Notes under the pieces: model-generated
The model's database searches: none
Seen by the model: the letters and a program-made list of their open reading frames with translations, nothing else
Told to the model about the DNA's origin: nothing
Source of the DNA: an uncultured Deferribacteres bacterium
GTDB taxonomy: Bacteria > Zhuqueibacterota > JdFR-76 > DREG01
Direction of reading: 5' to 3'
Length of the DNA stretch: 64,000 bases
NCBI GenBank assembly: GCA_913009825.1
Contig: CAJVYQ010000016.1
Coordinates: 19,080 to 83,079, forward strand
Position numbers and translations under genes: made by a program
Shown: piece by piece, positions 1 through 8,902 of the stretch
Numbering within the stretch: the first letter of the stretch is position 1
Layout: every line of letters begins with the position of its first letter

Positions 1-1097
1 GCATCCAGGCAGTAGAGCAGAATCATGATGTGGTGATGACGCCCACATCTCACTGTTATTTTGATTATTATCAGGGCGATCCGGACAACGAACCGCCGGC
101 AATCGGCGGGTTTTTACCGTTGCAAAAAGTCTATTCATTTGAACCCACTCCGCAGGCATTGAGCGTGACGGAAGCAAAACATATTTTGGGCGCTCAGGCC
201 AACCTGTGGACGGAATATATTGCCACGCCGGAACAGGCGCAGTACATGACATTTCCCCGTATTGCTGCCATTGCCGAAGTCGGTTGGACGGCGAAAGAGC
301 TGAAAGACTGGGACGATTTTACTAACCGGATGAGAAAGCAGTTCCGCCGTTACGATTATGCCGGCATTAATTACGCCAAAAGTGCCTATGCAGTCCGTGT
401 TCTGCCGCAGTTTGATGATCGAACTCATCAATTGACGGTGAAACTGGAGACGGAAACCTGTCAGCCGGAAATTCATTTTACTCTGGATGGAAATGAGCCT
501 TCGGCAACCTCGCCGGTTTACAGCAAACCGCTTGCCCTCATAAATACCAGCGTGTTAAAAGCCGGAACCTTTTTGGCTGGGAAGTTGCTCGGACCGGTTA
601 CGGAGACAAAATTTTTTGTGCACAAAGCGATCGGCAGACCGGTGAAACTAACCTTTCCGTATCAGAAAAAATACCGCGCTGGGGGGCAGTTCGGATTGAC
701 AAACGGCTTGCGTGGTTCCAAATCCATGCGCGATGGCAGGTGGCAGGGTTTTGAAGGCGTCGATCTGATAGCCGAAATCGATCTCGGCAAACTGCAGCCC
801 ATTCAAAAAATAACCGCCGGATTTTTACAGAATATAAGCTCGTGGATTTTTTTACCGTTAACTGTGGAGTTTTCTGTTTCGGCTGACGGCAAACATTTTC
901 AAACACTGGCCACGCTCAAAAATGACGTTTCGCCGAAAGCGGCAGAAATTGTTAAGAAGGATTTTACCGCCGGATTTCCGGAAACGGTGGTTCGTTTTAT
1001 CCGGGTTCATGCGAAAAACAGGGGCGTCTGTCCTCCGTGGCATGCCGGCGCCGGTAGAAAAGCCTGGCTGTTTGCAGATGAGATCATTGTTGAGTAG
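1..1097 (+). CDS. GH20 beta-N-acetylhexosaminidase, C-terminal part (5' truncated)
   Basis: Family 20 enzymes remove terminal GlcNAc/GalNAc from glycans. The frame is open from base 3, so the N-terminus and the catalytic Asp-Glu pair lie outside the window; about 364 residues remain. The end of the TIM barrel is visible as QANLWTEY followed by FPRIAAIAEVGWT, a GH20 signature. After it come a small chitobiase-type C-terminal domain (window residues ~135-210, with HFTLDGNEP) and a discoidin-like (F5/8 type C) module (~225-364) ending in FADEIIVE. That last module is closely repeated at the end of the sulfatase at 31021-33000, which suggests the two enzymes bind the same glycan. Localisation cannot be read because the signal region is missing. 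Family call is secure; exact linkage specificity is not. Confidence 0.9.
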   Translation, partial: IQAVEQNHDVVMTPTSHCYFDYYQGDPDNEPPAIGGFLPLQKVYSFEPTPQALSVTEAKHILGAQANLWTEYIATPEQAQYMTFPRIAAIAEVGWTAKELKDWDDFTNRMRKQFRRYDYAGINYAKSAYAVRVLPQFDDRTHQLTVKLETETCQPEIHFTLDGNEPSATSPVYSKPLALINTSVLKAGTFLAGKLLGPVTETKFFVHKAIGRPVKLTFPYQKKYRAGGQFGLTNGLRGSKSMRDGRWQGFEGVDLIAEIDLGKLQPIQKITAGFLQNISSWIFLPLTVEFSVSADGKHFQTLATLKNDVSPKAAEIVKKDFTAGFPETVVRFIRVHAKNRGVCPPWHAGAGRKAWLFADEIIVE

Positions 1098-1109
1098 TTA
1101 GTAAGTAAA

Positions 1110-1128
1110 AAAAACCTGCCAGGTTTTT
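1110..1128 (+). terminator. Short hairpin with T-run after the GH20 gene
   Basis: Eight-base perfect arms AAAAACCT / AGGTTTTT with a three-base loop lie 13 bases after the GH20 stop, and the 3' arm runs into a T-rich stretch. It could act as a weak intrinsic terminator. The same AACCTGSCAGGTTTT-type motif occurs at 13521-13553, so it may equally be a small dispersed repeat. Confidence 0.4.
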
Positions 1129-1192
1129 GCTATCAGGAAGGTTTGAAGGCGCTGAAAAGTTTGAACATATTCCCAAAAGGACGTGTTGATCT

Positions 1193-2434
1193 GTGAACTC
1201 AAGAGAAAGAATTTTAGCCGCAGTTGATCACCGGGAACCTGACCGGGTTCCCGTCGATTTAGGCGCGACGCCCAGTTCGGGAATTTCCGCCATGGCTTAC
1301 GGCAATCTGAAGAAACAGTTGCATATCGCCGGCGGTCACACGCGCATTTATGACGTAGTGCAGCAACTGGCGCAGCCGGAAGAAGAAATATTGAACCGTT
1401 TTCGTATCGATGTTGTAGATGTGGGCAGGATGTTCAACACTGCGGATGATGATTGGTACGATATAAAAATGGCGAACGGGGAGACGGCTCAGTATCCCAA
1501 ATGGTTTCATCCGCAACAAGAGAAAGACGGTTCCCGGCATGCTTATATAGCGAATGGCGCTCTTATCGCAACAATGCCGGCCGGCGGCGCTTTTTTTGAT
1601 CAAACCTATTTTCCATATTTGGACGAATATCCTCCTAATTTCAAAAATCTGCCCGATGCCATGAATAAAGTTCTCTGGGCTGCGCTGGTGCACAGTCCGT
1701 GGGACAATGCTGGAAAACCGGATTTCTGGCAGCAATTGCGCGAACGGACAATGGCGCTGCGCCGCCGGACAGATCGTGCTCTGATGGTTGTCGTCGGCTG
1801 CAACTTGTTCGAATGGGGCACCTTTTTGCGCCGCATCGATAATTTTCTCATGGATCTGGTCACCGATCAGCAGCATGTTGAAGCGCTGTTGGATGCGCTG
1901 ATGGAAATTCATCTGGTCACGCTGGAGAAAGTCTGTCGGGAGGTTGGCGATCTTGCCGATATTCTCCGTTTCGGTGACGACCTGGGCATGGACAGCGGGC
2001 CGTTTATGTCCCCGGAAATTTATCGGAAATTGTTTAAACCGCGCCACAAAATGTTGTGCGATTATGTGAAAAAAAACAGCGGTATGCGCACTTTTTTACA
2101 CAGTTGCGGTTCCGTGTATAAACTGATTCCCGATCTGATTGAGGCGGGATATGAAATTCTTAATCCCGTGCAGACCAACTGTACCGATATGGAACCGGAA
2201 AAATTAAAGAAAGAATTTGGCCGGGACATTACTTTCTGGGGCGGCGGCGCCGATACTCGTTTTGTTTTAAACCGCGCTGCGCCGGACGAGGTGAAAGAAC
2301 ATGTGAAAAAGCGTCTGGATATTTTTATGCCCGGCGGAGGGTTTGTATTCAATACGGTTCACAATATCCTGCCGGAAGTTCCACCGGAAAACATTATTGC
2401 CATGTTTGAAGCTGTCGAAGAATTCAACGGATGA
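1193..2434 (+). CDS. Uroporphyrinogen decarboxylase-like (MtaA/CmuA-type) protein
   Basis: 413 residues from a GTG start, with AAAAGGA about ten bases upstream. The N-terminus MNSRERILAAVDHREPDRVP and the C-terminal FWGGGADTRFVLN and NTVHNILPEVPPENI motifs are typical of the UroD superfamily branch that includes cobalamin-dependent methyltransferases (MtaA, MtbA, CmuA). True HemE enzymes are shorter and keep a different N-terminal Arg motif, so a haem role is unlikely. Members of this branch are often found beside sugar-catabolic genes with no proven reaction. Here it sits between a hexosaminidase and a mutarotase. No signal peptide, so cytoplasmic. The family is confident, the substrate unknown. 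Confidence 0.8.
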   Translation: MNSRERILAAVDHREPDRVPVDLGATPSSGISAMAYGNLKKQLHIAGGHTRIYDVVQQLAQPEEEILNRFRIDVVDVGRMFNTADDDWYDIKMANGETAQYPKWFHPQQEKDGSRHAYIANGALIATMPAGGAFFDQTYFPYLDEYPPNFKNLPDAMNKVLWAALVHSPWDNAGKPDFWQQLRERTMALRRRTDRALMVVVGCNLFEWGTFLRRIDNFLMDLVTDQQHVEALLDALMEIHLVTLEKVCREVGDLADILRFGDDLGMDSGPFMSPEIYRKLFKPRHKMLCDYVKKNSGMRTFLHSCGSVYKLIPDLIEAGYEILNPVQTNCTDMEPEKLKKEFGRDITFWGGGADTRFVLNRAAPDEVKEHVKKRLDIFMPGGGFVFNTVHNILPEVPPENIIAMFEAVEEFNG

Positions 2435-2535
2435 GATTAGACAGACTGCGCTTCTGTCCGGTAATTAAAAGAGTTGTACCGGAAACTGCACGATTACCGG
2501 AAAATTTATGAGGAATTGGTGGAGGGAAAAAGAGT

Positions 2536-3309
2536 ATGAAAACGAAAAGAATAGTTTATTTTCTTATTTTTACCCTCGCTGCTGTTTTTTACTGGCAATG
2601 CCGGGAAAATGAAAATATTGGAGAGGAGAAGAAAATGACGCAAATTCTGCGTCAGGGAAGTCTGATCGGTCTGAAAAATGAGTATGAAGAACGCTACATT
2701 ATTCTGCACAAACATGTATTTCCGGGTGTGCTGCATCGTCTGCGTAAATGTAATATTCACAATTATTCCATTTTCCTGAGAGATGGGATTCTGTTTTCCT
2801 ATTTTGAATATACCGGCAGCGATTACGCCGCCGATATGGCCGCAATGGCGGATGAAGAGACGAAAGATTGGTGGAAATTAACCGATCCCATGCAGCGGCC
2901 GTTGGAAAACCGGAAAGAGGGGGAATGGTGGGCATCCATGGAACTGCTCTACCGGATGGATAAAAACAAAGTTTCCGGTAAGCGGGCGAAACGATTTGCT
3001 TACACGGGATCATTACAGAAAGGGAACGTACAAAAATTCAAATCGGCGTTGCAGCAAATTGATTCTGATCTGGTAAATATGATTCTCATGGCCAACTTGC
3101 AGAATCTTTCATTTTATGTTAAGGAGAATCAGGTTTATTTTTACTATGAATATGTGGGGGATGATCTGAAACTGGATATGAAACGGTTGGAAGCCGGCGA
3201 TTCATTTAAAAAACTGAACGCTCGTTTGTCCCAACTGATGAAACCGGTTTCGGATGACCAACAGCACCGAACCTGGCAGGAGATGAAGGAGGTTTTTCAT
3301 ACAGAGTAG
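2536..3309 (+). CDS. Exported tandem RhaM-like (L-rhamnose mutarotase family) protein
   Basis: 257 residues, ATG start after GGTGGAGGG. An N-terminal hydrophobic segment (residues 5-19) ends in WQC, so it is exported, possibly as a lipoprotein, though the lipobox is poor. Residues ~37-145 match the L-rhamnose mutarotase family: a YEERY...LHKHVFPG region carrying the expected His, then NYSIFL, then WWKLTDPMQ and a terminal EWWASME motif. Residues ~153-257 are a second, diverged copy (NLSFYV, YYEYVGDD, TWQEMKEVFH) that has lost the His and the Trp pair. Normal RhaM is about 104 residues, cytoplasmic and single-domain. The second half is probably structural, mimicking the partner subunit of the usual dimer. 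The sugar is not known; L-fucose or L-rhamnose would fit the neighbours. Confidence 0.75.
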   Translation: MKTKRIVYFLIFTLAAVFYWQCRENENIGEEKKMTQILRQGSLIGLKNEYEERYIILHKHVFPGVLHRLRKCNIHNYSIFLRDGILFSYFEYTGSDYAADMAAMADEETKDWWKLTDPMQRPLENRKEGEWWASMELLYRMDKNKVSGKRAKRFAYTGSLQKGNVQKFKSALQQIDSDLVNMILMANLQNLSFYVKENQVYFYYEYVGDDLKLDMKRLEAGDSFKKLNARLSQLMKPVSDDQQHRTWQEMKEVFHTE

Positions 3310-3414
3310 GTGTCGGTTCCGGTGAGTGATGCTATCATTCGGAGCTTCTTAATGACGATAAAAATAAAACGAGTTTTGCGAGTAAAAATTAGAAATTTGA
3401 TATGAAGGTTATTG

Positions 3415-3532
3415 GTAACTATTCAGTATACAATACGATTATATTGAAAGTGTTTTACATCCCCTGTACCCTCCCCCGCGAGGGCCATGAGGGGGTACGG
3501 GGGATGTCCCTTCAACCTGCCTGAATAGTTAC
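3415..3532. repeat. GTAACTATTCAG-family inverted-repeat element, copy 1
   Basis: Ends are GTAACTATTCAG (3415-3426) and CCTGAATAGTTAC (3520-3532). The interior carries a second imperfect palindrome at 3458-3506 (CATCCCCTGTACCC against GGGTACGGGGGATG), so the element is a nested hairpin. It begins 105 bases after the mutarotase stop codon. Confidence 0.75.
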
Positions 3533-3729
3533 GCTTATTGTAACATCTTTATGTTTTGAGAAACCGTAATTTCCAGGAAGACCGGTTATTATTTCCGAAT
3601 GCTCTTATCGGCCTGTCTGCTGCGGACAGACCGTTTGAATCGTGCGGGAGTAGCAACTTCGCGTATCGCTTCAAACACTAAATCCTGTTCCTTAATGCAA
3701 TATTTCCCGGATAGAAACAACAATTGAAC

Positions 3730-4078
3730 GTAACTATTCAGCTCACGTCTGTCTGACACAGGCAGAAAGCGCACGAAACAATCGAATGATCTCATCTAAC
3801 TTTTTTCCTGTTTTTTTTTTGAGTCTTTCGCGGGCTGCCTGAGTAGTGACAATACCGTAATACTTTAGTTTTTTGAACAAATCCGCTTCCTTTGCGCTCT
3901 CTGCGTCTCTGCGTTTTAAAGCGCCTGTTTTTTTAACGCAGAGACGCGGAGGGCGCAGAGAAATTGAAAAAATCGTTTGCCTATTCAGCCCGCGAATTAC
4001 ACGAAATCATACGAATAGGACAAAATAGTTAACGATTCGCGTTTTTTAGCGATATCAGCGGGCCACCTGAATAGTTAC
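3730..4078. repeat. GTAACTATTCAG-family element, composite copy 2
   Basis: A left end GTAACTATTCAG (3730-3741) is followed by two candidate right ends: CCTGAGTAGTGAC (3838-3850, degenerate) and CCTGAATAGTTAC (4066-4078, perfect). The second interval encloses the independent palindrome at 3893-3957. This is consistent with one element having been inserted into, or beside, another. Confidence 0.6.
3893..3957. repeat. Long inverted repeat of the CTCTGCGTCTCTGCGTT type
   Basis: Arms of 23 bases (3893-3915 and 3935-3957) pair with two mismatches; the left arm ends CTCTGCGTCTCTGCGTT. Partial copies of the same motif occur at about 18744-18770 (AACGCAGAGTCGCAG) and 26862-26871, so it is dispersed. 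From memory this motif is common in intergenic DNA of several phyla. Confidence 0.7.
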
Positions 4079-4132
4079 AATTGAACAATTTAATATCAAA
4101 ACGAACCGGCATTCTATGAAGGGAAATTGATC

Positions 4133-5707
4133 ATGCAACCGGATGTCCAAAGCCTTGCCCAAATCGATTTTGTCATTATTGGTGTGTACATTTTAATTTT
4201 AGTTGTCATCGGCATGATGCGCGGCCGGCAGCTCCACGGCGATGAGGATTTCTTTCTTGCCGGCCGTAATCTGAAATGGCCCAATATCGGTTTCTCCATT
4301 TTTGCCAGCAATATTTCCGCCGAACATCTGGTCGGTTTGGCGGGCGCAGGTTATATGTTCGGTTTGCTGCATGGGAATTATGAGTGGATGGCCTTCGGCA
4401 GTCTGCTGCTTCTGGCGTTCGTTTTTGCCCCTTTCTATCTCGCTACCCGGGTCAGCACCATGCCGGAATTTTTAGAGAGGAGATACAGCAGCCGCTGCCG
4501 CGATTTTTTAAGCTATTTGAATGTCCTCACCACCATCTTTATTCGTCTGGGTGTATCTCTGTACGCCGGCGGTTTGGTCATCCATCTGTTTTTAGGCTGG
4601 AGTTTACAAACCTGTATTCTGGCGCTCTCGGTTATCGCAACCAGTTACACCATTGTGGGCGGGTTGGCCGCCATTGTCATCACCGACACATTTCAGGCTG
4701 TCATCATGATTTCCGGTTCGGTTGCTCTCACCATTATTGGTCTGGCAAAAGTAGGAGGCATTCATGAACTGATTGCCCATGTCCCGGCGAATTACTGGGT
4801 CATGCTGCGCCCCGCTTCGGATCCGGAAATGCCCTGGTACGCCATTATTTTTGGTTATCCTGTTTTGGGAATCTGGTATTGGTGCACGGATCAATTGATG
4901 GTGCAGCGGGTGTTGGGTGCAAAAAATCTGCGCCACGGGCAAACCGGTATTATTTTCGCGGCATTTTTGAAAATATTACCGGTTTTCATCTTTGTTTTGC
5001 CCGGTGTGATCCTCTTTGCCCTCAATCCGAACCTTGCCAACGGCGATTACGCTTACACCACCATCGTTAGTAGCTGGCTGCCGGCAGGCATACGGGGAAT
5101 TATGATCGCCGTGCTGATTGCGGCGCTGCTGAGCACCATCGATTCTGCGCTGAACGCCATCAGCACTATCTTCACACTGGATATCTTTAAAAAATGGCTG
5201 CCCAATTCCAGTCATGAGAAACTTCTGTTAATCGGCCGCATCGCCACCGGCGTGAGTATGGTGATTGCCATTATCTGGTCGCCCATGATCGGCAAGTTTC
5301 CCAAAGGAATATTTATCGCCATTAATCAATTGATTGCGGCCGTTGCGCCGCCGTTGACCGCGCTGTTTCTCATGGGTGTGTTGTGGAAACGAACCACCGC
5401 CAGAGCCGCCGAATGGACCCTCTGGTTCGGCAGTCCCGTTTGTGTGGCGCTGGGGATAGCCCAGGGTTTGGGCTGGCCGGAGAATTTCTGGCCACACCGG
5501 CTTAATTTTATGTTCCTGGCGTTTTTGATGCTGATTGGTATTATCCTTTTTATGGTCATCGTCTCTTTCTTTACAGAACCGGTGCGATCGGAAAAAACGC
5601 TGCCTTCGCTGGCTGAAATAAACCGGAATGAGAGAAACGGAAAATCTTATCTGTTTGCAAGTGTATTGACAATGATCATGGTTGGGTTGTATATTATTTT
5701 CAGTTGA
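4133..5707 (+). CDS. SSS-family sodium/solute symporter (SLC5-like)
   Basis: 524 residues from ATG 4133, which has AAGGGA eight bases upstream; an in-frame TTG at 4127 is too close to that site. The protein is almost entirely membrane segments (about 13-14). It carries SSS-family features: DEDFFLAGRNLKWPNIGFSI near residue 38-57, the unwound-helix region SNISAEHLVGLAGAGY, and LIAALLSTIDSALNAIST around 325-345 that includes Na2-site serines. Homologues are inner-membrane Na+-coupled importers of sugars such as galactose, or of sialic acid and others. It lies amid glycoside hydrolases and probably imports a sugar released by them. Specificity cannot be read from sequence. Confidence 0.88.
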   Translation: MQPDVQSLAQIDFVIIGVYILILVVIGMMRGRQLHGDEDFFLAGRNLKWPNIGFSIFASNISAEHLVGLAGAGYMFGLLHGNYEWMAFGSLLLLAFVFAPFYLATRVSTMPEFLERRYSSRCRDFLSYLNVLTTIFIRLGVSLYAGGLVIHLFLGWSLQTCILALSVIATSYTIVGGLAAIVITDTFQAVIMISGSVALTIIGLAKVGGIHELIAHVPANYWVMLRPASDPEMPWYAIIFGYPVLGIWYWCTDQLMVQRVLGAKNLRHGQTGIIFAAFLKILPVFIFVLPGVILFALNPNLANGDYAYTTIVSSWLPAGIRGIMIAVLIAALLSTIDSALNAISTIFTLDIFKKWLPNSSHEKLLLIGRIATGVSMVIAIIWSPMIGKFPKGIFIAINQLIAAVAPPLTALFLMGVLWKRTTARAAEWTLWFGSPVCVALGIAQGLGWPENFWPHRLNFMFLAFLMLIGIILFMVIVSFFTEPVRSEKTLPSLAEINRNERNGKSYLFASVLTMIMVGLYIIFS

Positions 5708-5731
5708 AATGAAAAACAGGATGATGTGATC

Positions 5732-5897
5732 GTGACTACTCGAGTATACTTATCGTTTAATGGCAAAAAGCCTTCGACAAGTTTATCCTGTCAGGATAAA
5801 CTTGTCGAAGGGAGGGCTCAGGCCGGCTTAAATAGCCATGCCGTGCGAAGTCGAAGTGTGATTACAGCTAATTCATGGAGCATACCTGAGCAGTTAC
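5732..5897. repeat. GTAACTATTCAG-family element, copy 3 (subfamily with TTCGAC interior)
   Basis: Degenerate left end GTGACTACTCGAGTATAC (5732-5749) and right end CATACCTGAGCAGTTAC (5881-5897). Inside is a perfect palindrome with 20-base arms (5771-5790 and 5792-5811, one-base centre). The interior resembles those of the copies at 22867-22990, 53151-53327 and 54957-55122. It starts 24 bases after the symporter stop. Confidence 0.7.
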
Positions 5898-5938
5898 GTA
5901 CGATTAAAAACTACCTGAATCTATGAAAGGATAAAAAA

Positions 5939-8749
5939 ATGCTGTGTTTAAAATCTTTTGCATTTGGCAGAAAAACTGTTTTCTCAATTTTAATGCCGGC
6001 GCTGTATTTTTCCTGTTTTTTGCCGAAACCGGGTTCGGCACAGGATGTTTCCTGCCGGATCGAAAAAGCGGCGGCTTTCCAATCGTTTGTCCTGGAAAAC
6101 GATAAAATAAAATGTACGGTGACGGTTGACCGAAAGCATCTTATTGGCGAAAAAATCTCCGGACAACCGGACTGGTTGGCGAAGTATGGGACAAATGATA
6201 TTTCTTTGCAAACCGACGGCGGTTTTGCACTGGACTTGATGTGGACCGGCTGGCGCGCCCCCGGCAAAAAAAATAACGGAGATAATTTTATCTCACTGTC
6301 ACAGAATGATTTTATGTTCAGCAATTTTTTGCGGCAGGATTTAGAGGATGGCGGCAAAGAAATCAATTTATATTTTAACCAGAAAAATTCTAAAATTCAG
6401 CTTGCCGTTACCTACCGGCTCCAACAAAATGATTTTTTTATCCGCCGGAAAATAGCTGTCAGAGATACCGTCTTCGGCGAACATTTTCTGCACCGTATCT
6501 GGCCGCTTCAAACAAAAACAGACGCTGATATTACCGTATTAAAAAATGGCGGATTCGGGCAGCCGGCGGCCTTTTTACTTGGCGATGGTGGTGTGTTTGC
6601 CGGTCTGGAGTACCCGGCTTCACGGGAAGAGCTGCGGCAAGTCGATCATCAAAAGATGAAATTGAAATGTGGTCAGGAAGTAGGGCAGAGAATCGGCAGA
6701 GAGTGGTTCTCTTCGGCCTGGGCGGTTACCGGATTATCGCCGAATCATTATGTGAAATTATGGTTCAACAAATATGTGGACAAAATTCGCGTAGCGCCGT
6801 TGCGGCCGTTTTTACTCTACAACAGTTGGTACGATGTTCGGGCGCCGGAGTATACCAAGCGACAGGAAGATGTGATGAATGAAACCAATCTGTTGCGTAT
6901 CATTCGTGATTTTAAACGGGAGATGGTGGATCGGTATAATCTGAAGCTGAATGCCTTCGTTCTGGACGATGGCTGGGATATTTACAAAAGCGACTGGGTA
7001 TTGCGCAAAAAAGAATTTCCCAACGGTCTGCAGCCGGTTGTTACCGAGCTGCAAACATTGGGTGCAAAACTGGGTATCTGGTTTGGTCCCATCGGCGGCT
7101 ACTCGCACCGCGATTGGCGGGTGAACTGGATGAAGGAGCACGGATACGAAGTGACCGGCAATCAACTCTGTCTGGGCGGAAAGAATTACCACCGGTTATT
7201 CAAAAAACGGGTAATGGATTTTGTGCGTAACGATGGAGTGGGCTATTTCAAATGGGACGGTATTCAATTTTCATGCAGCGAACCGGACCACGGCCACCCT
7301 GTCGGCATCTATTCGCGCCGTGCCATCATGGATTCGGTCATCGATCTTTGTGATGCCGTCCGCAGTGTGGATCCGGATATTTTTCTCAATATCACTTCCG
7401 GCACCTGGCTTAGTCCCTGGTGGGTGCAATACGCCAACACTATCTGGATGCAGGGTGGCGATTTCGGCTATTCCGATGTGCCGTCCATCAACCGGCGCGA
7501 TGCAGCCATTACGTACCGCGATTTTGTGCTCTATGAAGATTTTCAAAAAAATAATTTCTGGTTTCCCATCGCCAATCTGATGACACATGGGATCGTCAAG
7601 GGTCATCTGCTCAAATTGGGCGGAGAAGCGGAACCATTGGACAAATTTACCGACAATGCCGTTCTCTACGTTGCCCGCGGCGTAGCTATGTGGGAATTGT
7701 ATGTTTCACCCAATTTATTGACCGGAGGTGAATGGAATGCCGTTTCAAAATCAATTGAATGGGCCAAAGACCGTTTTGATGTTTTGCAATATACCGAAAT
7801 GATCGGCGGTGATCCGGGCGAAAAGAAACCGTACGGTTATGTTCATTTTTCCGGCGGGAAAGGAATTGTGGTTGCCCGTAATCCATTCATCGAACCGCGC
7901 GCGCTGACGGTTGATCTGTCTCCGGCGCAGGGACTCGATCCCGATGCCGCTTCTTTGGTGGTGGAACGCATCTATCCTGACCGGTGGATTTCATCGGAGC
8001 TGACCGCGGTGGGCGCAACGCTGCAAATTCCGCTTTCCGGCTATGAAACCGCAATTTATGAAATTTATCAGCTCGAGGATGCGAAACTGCCTTTACTGGC
8101 CGGACCCCGTTTAGGGAATTACAAAATAAACGGCAACAAATGCGACCTGACTTTTTACAACAACGAGGGAGAATTTCGCTTATTGAATCCTGAAACTGTA
8201 GCCGAAATAACCTATCGCAACAAAAAAGTGAATCTGGCCGATTTGAACCTTGCGTTAACGGAACCGGTTGAGCCGGCGCGGCAAACTTCCATCTCCTCGT
8301 CCGATGCCGGGAAACGTTCGGAAATAAAGGTTCAATTTATATCGGATCAATCGGTACAATCGGGGAACTTTTCGCTTTTAGTGCAACCCGGAGAAAAGTT
8401 CAGGAAGGGAAAATTACCGGAAGTTACCATCTGGCTGGATGAAAAAAAGGTCAGTCCGCGTCCCGAGAAACAGAAGGGGCGCTGGGCGTGGTTTTCCGTT
8501 CCGGTTGAAGCCGGAAAACATACGGCAAAAATTGAAATGAAACTTGCGGATAAAAAAGCGGTGTGGCAGGGTAGCGTTTCCGCCTGGCTGATTTTGCTGC
8601 AGCAACAACCGGAGGATGAGATAACTTTTACTTGTATAGATCCGGTGCAGGATCGTGCCATGCCGCCGCGGCCCTACGCGGCGGAAGTAACCAAAAGAAA
8701 AATCAGTATCGGCCGGGTACGGGTAAATATCGGTCATTCCGGTTCCTGA
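5939..8749 (+). CDS. Exported clan GH-D glycosidase (GH36/GH27-like, alpha-galactosidase type)
   Basis: 936 residues, ATG with GAAAGGA upstream. A Sec signal peptide ends near residue 35 (PGSAQD). An N-terminal beta-sandwich (~40-300) is followed by a TIM barrel from ~300. AFVLDDGWD (~340) is the family's conserved Asp-Asp motif, and YFKWDG puts the predicted catalytic nucleophile at Asp440, matching the KxD motif of retaining clan D enzymes. GGDFGYSD (~515-522) is in the region expected for the acid/base. A C-terminal beta-rich region (~720-936) is probably a non-catalytic module. Family members hydrolyse alpha-galactosides or alpha-N-acetylgalactosaminides. Position in a hexosaminidase/mannosidase/fucosidase cluster argues for host-type glycans. 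I am sure of the clan, less so of the exact family. Confidence 0.8.
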   Translation: MLCLKSFAFGRKTVFSILMPALYFSCFLPKPGSAQDVSCRIEKAAAFQSFVLENDKIKCTVTVDRKHLIGEKISGQPDWLAKYGTNDISLQTDGGFALDLMWTGWRAPGKKNNGDNFISLSQNDFMFSNFLRQDLEDGGKEINLYFNQKNSKIQLAVTYRLQQNDFFIRRKIAVRDTVFGEHFLHRIWPLQTKTDADITVLKNGGFGQPAAFLLGDGGVFAGLEYPASREELRQVDHQKMKLKCGQEVGQRIGREWFSSAWAVTGLSPNHYVKLWFNKYVDKIRVAPLRPFLLYNSWYDVRAPEYTKRQEDVMNETNLLRIIRDFKREMVDRYNLKLNAFVLDDGWDIYKSDWVLRKKEFPNGLQPVVTELQTLGAKLGIWFGPIGGYSHRDWRVNWMKEHGYEVTGNQLCLGGKNYHRLFKKRVMDFVRNDGVGYFKWDGIQFSCSEPDHGHPVGIYSRRAIMDSVIDLCDAVRSVDPDIFLNITSGTWLSPWWVQYANTIWMQGGDFGYSDVPSINRRDAAITYRDFVLYEDFQKNNFWFPIANLMTHGIVKGHLLKLGGEAEPLDKFTDNAVLYVARGVAMWELYVSPNLLTGGEWNAVSKSIEWAKDRFDVLQYTEMIGGDPGEKKPYGYVHFSGGKGIVVARNPFIEPRALTVDLSPAQGLDPDAASLVVERIYPDRWISSELTAVGATLQIPLSGYETAIYEIYQLEDAKLPLLAGPRLGNYKINGNKCDLTFYNNEGEFRLLNPETVAEITYRNKKVNLADLNLALTEPVEPARQTSISSSDAGKRSEIKVQFISDQSVQSGNFSLLVQPGEKFRKGKLPEVTIWLDEKKVSPRPEKQKGRWAWFSVPVEAGKHTAKIEMKLADKKAVWQGSVSAWLILLQQQPEDEITFTCIDPVQDRAMPPRPYAAEVTKRKISIGRVRVNIGHSGS

Positions 8750-8816
8750 TAATTTTTTCTGTTATTTTGCAGGTTCGTTTTAACTGAACAGATTATCGCA
8801 AAATGTAAATAGTTTG

Positions 8817-8841
8817 TGTCAGACCGAAAGCTATGAAAAAT
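8817..8841. repeat. Solo end of the GTCTGTCCG-type repeat
   Basis: GTGTCAGACCGAAAGCTATG followed by AAAAA matches the left part of the elements at 22645-22746 and 57433-57574 (shared core CCGxxAACTATGAAAAAT). No right partner is visible here, so it is a partial copy upstream of the alpha-mannosidase. Confidence 0.5.
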
Positions 8842-8902
8842 TGGGACATTTTAGTTTTTTGAAAAACGAAAGTATTACGTTTTTTCCACCGGAGGTTGAT
8901 GC

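Larger units (their letters stand above)
3310..4132. other. Gene-free stretch filled with palindromic repeats
   Basis: I see no credible coding frame in these ~820 bases. They contain two or three GTAACTATTCAG-family elements (3415-3532, and 3730-3850 or 3730-4078) and a separate long inverted repeat at 3893-3957. A segment at 3598-3632 (GAATGCTCTTATCGGCCTG) resembles one at 62902-62934, so it is another dispersed repeat. Confidence 0.7.

Noticed and set aside
1259..2047. 262-codon open frame on the minus strand
   Set aside because: Antisense to the UroD-like gene; no recognisable domain or start signal.
5726..5926. 66-codon frame between the symporter and the GH36-like gene
   Set aside because: Entirely inside a palindromic repeat element.
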